From the NCBI GenBank assembly GCA_009693835.1, contig SHWM01000005.1, positions 1-60,853 on the forward strand: 60,853 nucleotides of DNA, given 5' to 3'. A program made the position numbers and the translations under genes. The first letter of the stretch is position 1, and each line of letters opens with the position of its first letter. The notes below the pieces were generated by a model. The model made no database searches, was not told where the DNA came from, and was given only the letters and a program-made list of their open reading frames with translations. The stretch comes from Alphaproteobacteria bacterium. Its GTDB lineage: Bacteria > Pseudomonadota > Alphaproteobacteria > UBA11222. This document shows positions 55,405 to 60,853 of this stretch, piece after piece.

Positions 55405-56197
55405 TCCAGCCTTCTAGCAGATCGGCGTCGCGGGGCGCACCATATCCATGGTCTCTCCGCGTCCACGCCCACGCGGCCTGAATTGCGCAAAGCAACGCGT
55501 CCAATTGGTCGCCACTCGGATCGTCAGCCAAATTTATTTCTGCCGCTACGCGGAAACCGTATTTTTCTTCTATCTGGCCGCCGAGGATTTTATCAATTAT
55601 TCCAATGCGGGCCTCATGTAACTCCTTCGACTGTTTTTTTCGGGTGTCGTTTTTGTAACTTTTTCTGCCTGTCAGTTGCCGCGCCAAAAGGGCCGGATAG
55701 GCTTCGACGACGATCCGCTGCGGATCACCTGATTGCAGTATGGGTATTGTGACCCCAGATCTGATCAAACGCGGCGCTCCTTCAAAGAACATTTTGCCCA
55801 CTGGCACGCCATGCAGCTTTTGTGGACCGCTAGGTGAGGCGGCTGCAATATCCGTTTTGCGACGGTGTTCCTTGTCACCCTTCCGGCGTGGTTCCTTATA
55901 GGCGTTCAATGCGTTGCAGAACCCCTCACGGCCAAGCGAACCGGCATGGGCTACGTAGCCCGCCCAGTCATTTGGCCAGCCAATATTTTTGATAAAGGTG
56001 CGGGATTGCCCAAATGGAAAATCCATGCCAGCAATCCATGGACCGGGTTTGTTGAGCGCGGCCTCAAACGGCTTAAAATCCGCCCATTCCTCGAGGGCAT
56101 CCGCATGAAGGATACGCCCCTCCAATGTACAATTCATACAAGTAAGGGGCTTTTTGCGTGTCGGACGCGAAGTAAAATCAATCCCTATGACCTTCAT
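55382..56197 (-). CDS. DUF429 protein (RNase H-like fold)
   Basis: A 271-residue protein of unknown function. VIGIDFTSRPTRKKPL opens with the acidic Asp of an RNase H-like fold, GPWIAGMDFPFGQSRTF carries the second Asp, VVEAYPALLARQLTGRKSYK is a typical DUF429 motif, and DPSGDQLDALLCAIQAAWAW holds the third acidic site. Family members are suspected nucleases, which is not proved. Its end overlaps the MFS start, so the two form a pair inserted between trmJ and rpsD. Confidence 0.8.
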   Translation of the reverse strand: MKVIGIDFTSRPTRKKPLTCMNCTLEGRILHADALEEWADFKPFEAALNKPGPWIAGMDFPFGQSRTFIKNIGWPNDWAGYVAHAGSLGREGFCNALNAYKEPRRKGDKEHRRKTDIAAASPSGPQKLHGVPVGKMFFEGAPRLIRSGVTIPILQSGDPQRIVVEAYPALLARQLTGRKSYKNDTRKKQSKELHEARIGIIDKILGGQIEEKYGFRVAAEINLADDPSGDQLDALLCAIQAAWAWTRRDHGYGAPRDADLLEGWIADPGLC

Positions 56198-56222
56198 GCC
56201 GCCATCCCAAATAACCTATGAC

Positions 56223-56975
56223 TCAGCCCCGCTCCTTCTTCAGCCGCGCGGTCGCAAGCGAGGTGACGACACCGCGGAGCGCCCGCACGTCCTGTTCCAT
56301 CAGATTGGCGCGCAGGAAAATGTTGCGCAGATTGCGCACCATGGCCGGGCGCTTTTCCGGCGGGAACAAAAACCCGGCCGTGTCCAGCTCCCGTTCCAGA
56401 TGTTCAAATAACGCCACCAGTTCCGCATTGCTGGCAGGCCAGGTATTGCCGGGATCCAGCCGCTCCGGCGGCGTCACATCCGCCGCCCTGAACCATTCAT
56501 ACCCCACCAGCAATACCGCCTGCGCCAGATTGATCGAGGTAAAGCGCGGATCGACCGGAATGCGCAGCACCGCCTGCGCCAGGGTCACATCATCATTTTC
56601 AAGGCCGCTGCGTTCGGGCCCGAACATCACGCCGCAGCGCAAACCCAGCGCGGTTTTCGCGCGCATCTCTCTGGCGGCGGTTTCCGGCGTGACCACGGGT
56701 TTCAGCATTTCCCGCAGGCGGGCCGTGGTGGCCACCAGATAATGAATGTCGGCCACCGCCTCTGTCACCGTATCAAACAGACGCGCGCCTTCCAGCACCC
56801 AGTCCGCGCCAGACGCCGCCTTGATCGCCCATTCATTGGGCCAGCCATCACGCGGCGCGACAATGCGCAGATCGCTCAATCCGAAATTGGCCATGGCGCG
56901 CGCCGCCGTGCCGACATTCTGGCCCAGTTGCGGCGCCACCAGAATAATAGCGGGCGGGACCGCGGCCTCTGTCAC
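56223..56975 (-). CDS. trmJ: tRNA (cytidine/uridine-2'-O)-methyltransferase TrmJ
   Basis: A 250-residue SPOUT methyltransferase that modifies position 32 of tRNAs. AIILVAPQLGQNVGTAARAMANFGLSDLRIVAP, then VMFGPERSGLENDDV, RIPVDPRFTSINLAQAVLLVGYE form the trefoil-knot signature. The C-terminal extension (residues ~170-250) is typical of TrmJ. The start is GTG 56975, which overlaps the cimA stop as GTGA. Confidence 0.92.
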   Translation of the reverse strand: MTEAAVPPAIILVAPQLGQNVGTAARAMANFGLSDLRIVAPRDGWPNEWAIKAASGADWVLEGARLFDTVTEAVADIHYLVATTARLREMLKPVVTPETAAREMRAKTALGLRCGVMFGPERSGLENDDVTLAQAVLRIPVDPRFTSINLAQAVLLVGYEWFRAADVTPPERLDPGNTWPASNAELVALFEHLERELDTAGFLFPPEKRPAMVRNLRNIFLRANLMEQDVRALRGVVTSLATARLKKERG

Positions 56976-58573
56976 AGTTTAGCGCCGTCGCGATACAATT
57001 TGTAAGTGATGCTGTCGATCAATGCCTCGAATGACGCATCGACAATATTTTCAGAGACGCCGACAGTAAACCAGCGTTCGCCCTTGCCGTCGCGGCTTTC
57101 GATCATCACGCGGGTAACGGCCCCGGTGCCGCCCGTCAGGATACGGACTTTATAATCCACCAGTTCCAGATCATCGATGTAATGAGAGTAGCGCCCCAGA
57201 TCCTTGCGCAGCGCGCCATCCAGCGCATTGATCGGGCCATTGCCCTCTTCATAGGAGCGGTAGATTTCGCCGTCTATGTTAATTTTGGCGGTCGCCTCGG
57301 ACACCGTGATCATGCCGCCCTTGCCATCCGGGCGGCGCTCGACGCCGACGCGATAACTTTCGACCCGGAAATATTCCGGGATTTCACCCAGCATGCGGCG
57401 CACCAGCAATTCAAACGACGCCGGGGCCCCGTCATAGGAATAGCCCAGAAACTCACGCTGCTTGACGATTTCCAGCAGCCGGTTCAGGCGCCTGTCTTTC
57501 GGATCAACCGCAATGCCGATGGTTTCCAGTTCCGCCACCAGATTGGATTTTCCCGCCTGATCAGACACCAGTATCCGGCGGCGATTGCCCACGCTTTCAG
57601 GTTCCACATGTTCATAGGTGCGGGTGTTTTTGGCCATCGCCGAAACATGCAGCCCGCCTTTATGCGCAAAGGCCGACGCGCCAACATAGGCGGCGTGACG
57701 GTTGGGAGGACGGTTGAGAATTTCATCGACAGTATGTGCGATGGAACTGAGTTTTTTGAGCCCCTCGGGCGATATGCCGGTTTCAAACCTTTCCGCAAAA
57801 TCGGCCTTCAGCATCAATGTAGGAATGATCGACACCAGATTGGCGTTGCCGCACCGTTCGCCCAGACCATTGATCGTGCCCTGCACGTGCCGTACCCCGG
57901 CGCGCACCGCCGCCAGCGAATTGGCGACCGCATTTTCCGTATCATTGTGCACATGAATGCCCAGATGGGCGCCCGGGATATACCGCACGACATCGGACAC
58001 GATCCGCTCCACCTCATGCGGCAGGGCGCCGCCGTTCGTGTCGCACAGCACCACCCATCGCGCCCCGGCCTGATGGGCGGCCATCGCACATTGCAGCGCA
58101 TATTCCGGATTGGCCTTGTAGCCATCAAAAAAATGCTCCGCGTCGAACAGGGATTCATGCCCCCGGCGTTTCACCAGCGCGATGGAATCCGTGATCGCCT
58201 CAACATTTTCATCGCGTCCGATCTGCAACGCCACATCCACATGGAAATCCCAGGTCTTGCCGACAAGGCACACGGCGCCCGCTCCGCTGCCCACGACAGT
58301 CGCAAGATCGGGATCATTTTCAGCACTGCGGCCCGCGCGTTTGGTCATGCCAAAGGCAGTGAATTTGGCATGTGAGAGGTGCGGCGCAGCGGCAAAAAAC
58401 GCCGTGTCGGTCGGGTTGGCGCCGGGCCAGCCGCCCTCAACATAATCCAGCCCCAACCCGTCCAGCAGAATGGCGATGTGACGCTTGTCCTCGACGCTGA
58501 AATCCACGCCCTGGGTTTGCGCGCCATCGCGCAACGTGGTGTCATAGAGATAGATCCGCTCCCGGCTGCTCAT
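56972..58573 (-). CDS. cimA: (R)-Citramalate synthase
   Basis: Condenses pyruvate and acetyl-CoA to citramalate, starting the threonine-independent route to isoleucine. It has 533 residues. [21 protein letters not shown] carries the metal Asp and catalytic Arg; [19 protein letters not shown] carries the His-x-His metal site; and [11 protein letters not shown] is canonical. The C-terminal ~170 residues form the regulatory domain ([21 protein letters not shown]), where isoleucine inhibition acts in known enzymes. The start is ATG 58573 (GGAAGG before it, and ATGA overlap with the cysS stop); an ATG at 58588 is less likely. Homologous homocitrate and isopropylmalate synthases are excluded by length and motif wording. 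Confidence 0.93.
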   Translation of the reverse strand: MSSRERIYLYDTTLRDGAQTQGVDFSVEDKRHIAILLDGLGLDYVEGGWPGANPTDTAFFAAAPHLSHAKFTAFGMTKRAGRSAENDPDLATVVGSGAGAVCLVGKTWDFHVDVALQIGRDENVEAITDSIALVKRRGHESLFDAEHFFDGYKANPEYALQCAMAAHQAGARWVVLCDTNGGALPHEVERIVSDVVRYIPGAHLGIHVHNDTENAVANSLAAVRAGVRHVQGTINGLGERCGNANLVSIIPTLMLKADFAERFETGISPEGLKKLSSIAHTVDEILNRPPNRHAAYVGASAFAHKGGLHVSAMAKNTRTYEHVEPESVGNRRRILVSDQAGKSNLVAELETIGIAVDPKDRRLNRLLEIVKQREFLGYSYDGAPASFELLVRRMLGEIPEYFRVESYRVGVERRPDGKGGMITVSEATAKINIDGEIYRSYEEGNGPINALDGALRKDLGRYSHYIDDLELVDYKVRILTGGTGAVTRVMIESRDGKGERWFTVGVSENIVDASFEALIDSITYKLYRDGAKL

Positions 58574-59934
58574 GACAGCACCTTCCATAATGTGCCGGTG
58601 GGGCCGTCTTCCAGCTGAATGCCCAATGCAACAAGCTCATCCCGGATACGATCTGCTTCGGCAAAATTTTTAGCTTTTCGCGCCGCAATGCGCGCATCGA
58701 TCCGGGACTGAATGTCTGCTTCATCCAGCACCACTCCCGGCGGGCGCCAGTGGAACCATTGCTCTGCGTTCATATCGAACAAGCCCAGCAAAAACACGCC
58801 GCCCGCGCGCAACTGTTTGGCGGCATCCGGCGCACCCTGTCCCGCCGCATGGGCCAGCCGGTGCATTTCCGCAATCGCCAGCGGCGTATTGAGATCATCT
58901 TCCAGCGCGGCGTGCACACCGGCCGGAATGTCCGCCTCATCCGCCGTGACTCCATCGACCAGACGGTACCAATGGTCAAGCATCGCCCTGGCTTCCTGCG
59001 TGCCTGTGTCTGTCCAGTCGAACGGCTGCCGGTAATGCGTTGACAAAATTTGCAGGCGCAGCACTTCGCCCGGCGCCTTTTGCAGCAAGTCACGCACGGT
59101 GCGGAAATTGCCTTCCGATTTCGACATTTTCTTGCCGTCTACCATCAGATAGCCATTATGCATCCAATAGGTGGCGAACGTGCCTAGGCCGTTGGCGCAG
59201 GTGCTCTGCGCCAGTTCATTTTCGTGGTGCGGAAAAATCAGATCGATCCCGCCGCCATGGATGTCAAACGAGGCGCCCAGATGCGCGAGGCTCATGGCGG
59301 AGCATTCAATATGCCATCCCGGCCGGCCAAAGCCCCAGGGGCTGTCCCATCCCGGTGTCTGCACATCCGAGGGCTTCCACAATACAAAATCCATCTCATC
59401 GCGTTTGTAAGGGGCGACATCCACACGCGCACCCGCCAGCATTTCCTTCACGTCCCGCCCCGACAGACAGCCATAGTCTGCATGGCTCGGCACATTGAAC
59501 AGGACATGCCCATCCGCCACATAGGCGTGGCCCCCGACGATGAGAGTTTCGATCATGGCGATCATCTGGGCGATGTGTCCGGTGGCGCGCGGCTCCACGT
59601 CCGGCGGCACCGCGTTCAGCGCCGCCATGTCGGCATGAAACTGTTCGGTGGTGCGGGCCGTAACCTCGGCAATAGAAACGCCCTCGTCCCGGGCACGGGC
59701 GTTTATCTTGTCATCCACGTCCGTGATGTTGCGGGCATAGATGACATGGCCTGGGCCATAGATCAGCCGCAGCAGACGCGCCAGTGTATCGAACACCACC
59801 ACGGGCCGGGCATTGCCGATATGCGCATAGTCATAGACCGTGGGACCGCACACATACATGCGCACACGGGCGGGATCGAGGGGGACGAAATCCTGCTTGG
59901 TCCGGGTCCGCGAATTATACAGTTTCAACGCCAT
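58570..59934 (-). CDS. cysS: Cysteinyl-tRNA synthetase
   Basis: A 454-residue class I synthetase. [21 protein letters not shown] contains the first Zn Cys and the HIGH motif (as HIGN), [14 protein letters not shown] the second Zn Cys, [10 protein letters not shown] the Zn-coordinating His/Glu positions, and KKMSKSEGN the KMSKS loop. The C-terminal helical domain ends with [29 protein letters not shown]. Head of the cysS-cimA-trmJ operon, joined by 4-base overlaps at both junctions. Confidence 0.98.
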   Translation of the reverse strand: MALKLYNSRTRTKQDFVPLDPARVRMYVCGPTVYDYAHIGNARPVVVFDTLARLLRLIYGPGHVIYARNITDVDDKINARARDEGVSIAEVTARTTEQFHADMAALNAVPPDVEPRATGHIAQMIAMIETLIVGGHAYVADGHVLFNVPSHADYGCLSGRDVKEMLAGARVDVAPYKRDEMDFVLWKPSDVQTPGWDSPWGFGRPGWHIECSAMSLAHLGASFDIHGGGIDLIFPHHENELAQSTCANGLGTFATYWMHNGYLMVDGKKMSKSEGNFRTVRDLLQKAPGEVLRLQILSTHYRQPFDWTDTGTQEARAMLDHWYRLVDGVTADEADIPAGVHAALEDDLNTPLAIAEMHRLAHAAGQGAPDAAKQLRAGGVFLLGLFDMNAEQWFHWRPPGVVLDEADIQSRIDARIAARKAKNFAEADRIRDELVALGIQLEDGPTGTLWKVLS

Positions 59935-60100
59935 GAGAGTTCCAACATCCAGAATACAAAAGCACTATCGTCCAGTGACTGGCCGCCTGCGGTTCTTGGT
60001 ATGGGAAGGGGAAATAAGAACGGCGCGGCGAGCTTGAGCTAGCCGGTAATAATCAAACAACACTGATTACAGATGCGCGCCATTATAAAAAAACCATAGA

Positions 60101-60853
60101 TTACGCCGTTTCGCCCCGCAACAGGGCATGCGCCCGTTTGGGTCCGATGAACACTAGCAGGCTTTTCATTTCCGGTCCATGGCCAAGACCGGTCAGCGCC
60201 AGCCGCAATGGCATGAACAGATCGCGCCCCTTGCGCCCGGTCTGCGCCTTCAGCGCGCTGGTCCAGCCCCCCCAGGTGGCGTCAGTAAAACCATCCTGCG
60301 GCAGCAGGGCCTCGGCGGCGGCAAGGAAATCCGGCTCGGTCAGAGCCGGGGTGACCGGGCCAACGGCCACCTCCCACCATAGCCGCACGCCGGAAAATCG
60401 GTTCAGATTGGCGCGCGCCATGTCCCAGAAGGCGGCGCCGCCCCCTACCCCCAGGGCCTTGAGGCGCGGCGCGGCCGCCGCAAAGGGCATGGCGTGCAGG
60501 ATACGTTCATTCACCTGACCCAGATCATTGGGATCGAATTTGACGCTGGCGCGGCCGATATGGGTGATATCGGACCCCGCCACCAGTTCGTCCATGTTCT
60601 GGCGCGGCTCCACCGGATCGGAAGTGCCAAGGCGCGCCAGAAGGCTGTTCAGCGCCATCGGTTCCAGCCCCTCCTCGCGCAGGCTTTCGACCCCCAGCGA
60701 ACCCAGCCGTTTCGAGAGGCCCTCACCGCCCGCGCCCGTCAGCATCGGAAAATGCCCGAACACAGGTACTGTTCCCCCCATGGCCCTGAACAGTTGAATC
60801 TGCACGGCTGTATTGGTCAGATGGTCCTCGCCGCGAATGACGTGAGAGATCGC
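60101..60853 (-). CDS. gltX: Glutamyl-tRNA synthetase, C-terminal part (cut by window edge)
   Basis: The fragment starts with AISHVIRGEDHLTNTAVQIQLF, the conserved segment after the first half of the active site, and continues with HFPMLTGAGGEGLSKRLGSLG, in which LSKRLG is this enzyme's KMSKS-like loop. The anticodon-binding domain follows to the TAA/TGA end near 60101. The HIGH motif and N-terminal half lie beyond base 60853. It is on the same strand as cysS, with a 166-base gap holding no recognisable gene. Confidence 0.93.
   Translation of the reverse strand, partial: AISHVIRGEDHLTNTAVQIQLFRAMGGTVPVFGHFPMLTGAGGEGLSKRLGSLGVESLREEGLEPMALNSLLARLGTSDPVEPRQNMDELVAGSDITHIGRASVKFDPNDLGQVNERILHAMPFAAAAPRLKALGVGGGAAFWDMARANLNRFSGVRLWWEVAVGPVTPALTEPDFLAAAEALLPQDGFTDATWGGWTSALKAQTGRKGRDLFMPLRLALTGLGHGPEMKSLLVFIGPKRAHALLRGETA

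Overview
The window is a gene-dense, moderately GC-rich piece of a bacterial chromosome, most likely from an alphaproteobacterium. Evidence for this is the petABC bc1 operon, a CIRCE-controlled groESL operon, phaR beside phaA-phaB, an ftsK-aminotransferase pair, a CimA-type isoleucine route, and the style of the intergenic palindromes. I cannot name family or genus. Both ends cut genes: the N-terminal part of gltB on the left and the C-terminal part of gltX on the right. I found no rRNA, tRNA, CRISPR array, transposase or phage gene.

Layout. 1-1.4 kb: gltB start. 1.7-12.8 kb: an accessory block with a methyltransferase, three tandem SRPBCC proteins, a broken TPR/TolB-like gene, a glycine-zipper protein, two tandem luciferase-family oxidoreductases separated by a scar of the glycine-zipper gene, a Baeyer-Villiger-type monooxygenase (BVMO), and a ferritin-like DUF455 protein with an unknown partner. 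13-23.4 kb: housekeeping genes dapF-mtaB-ftsY, groES-groEL, a response regulator plus Hpt-like protein, ftsK and a dapC-like aminotransferase. 23.5-29 kb: a CitE/malyl-CoA-lyase-type enzyme, then a PQQ alcohol dehydrogenase with a lanthanide-type Asp-x-Asp motif, a MoxJ/XoxJ-like periplasmic binding protein and an unusual CxxxCH cytochrome, with a divergent exported protein. 29.2-33.5 kb: hemF-trmL and, divergently, petABC. 33.5-35.7 kb: chrA and a FadR-type regulator.

35.9-41.3 kb: a catabolic cluster made of a cysteine-less thiolase-like protein, a DUF35 protein, both subunits of a Rieske oxygenase, and a second 600-residue BVMO clearly paralogous to the one at 9.2 kb. The thiolase-like/DUF35 pair resembles the Ltp2/DUF35 retro-aldolases of steroid side-chain catabolism. 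41.5-49 kb: terB-like, MFS, ccdA, pyrE, and a tight PrpD/MaoC/acyl-CoA dehydrogenase/CaiB operon that suggests conversion of a branched C5 dicarboxylic acid or a similar acid. 49-52 kb: phaR, phaA and phaB for polyhydroxybutyrate. 52-61 kb: a class III cyclase-like protein, rpsD, an MFS and a DUF429 gene, then trmJ-cimA-cysS and gltX.

Taken together, the organism appears to oxidise alcohols in the periplasm, attack hydrophobic or cyclic ketones with oxygenases, channel CoA esters to central metabolism, and store the excess as PHB. The least conventional features are the two dispersed BVMO clusters, the family expansions around the first one, and the lanthanide-type dehydrogenase module. Two genes show breaks at homopolymers or by a nonsense codon (around 4.3/5.1 kb and 19.14 kb).
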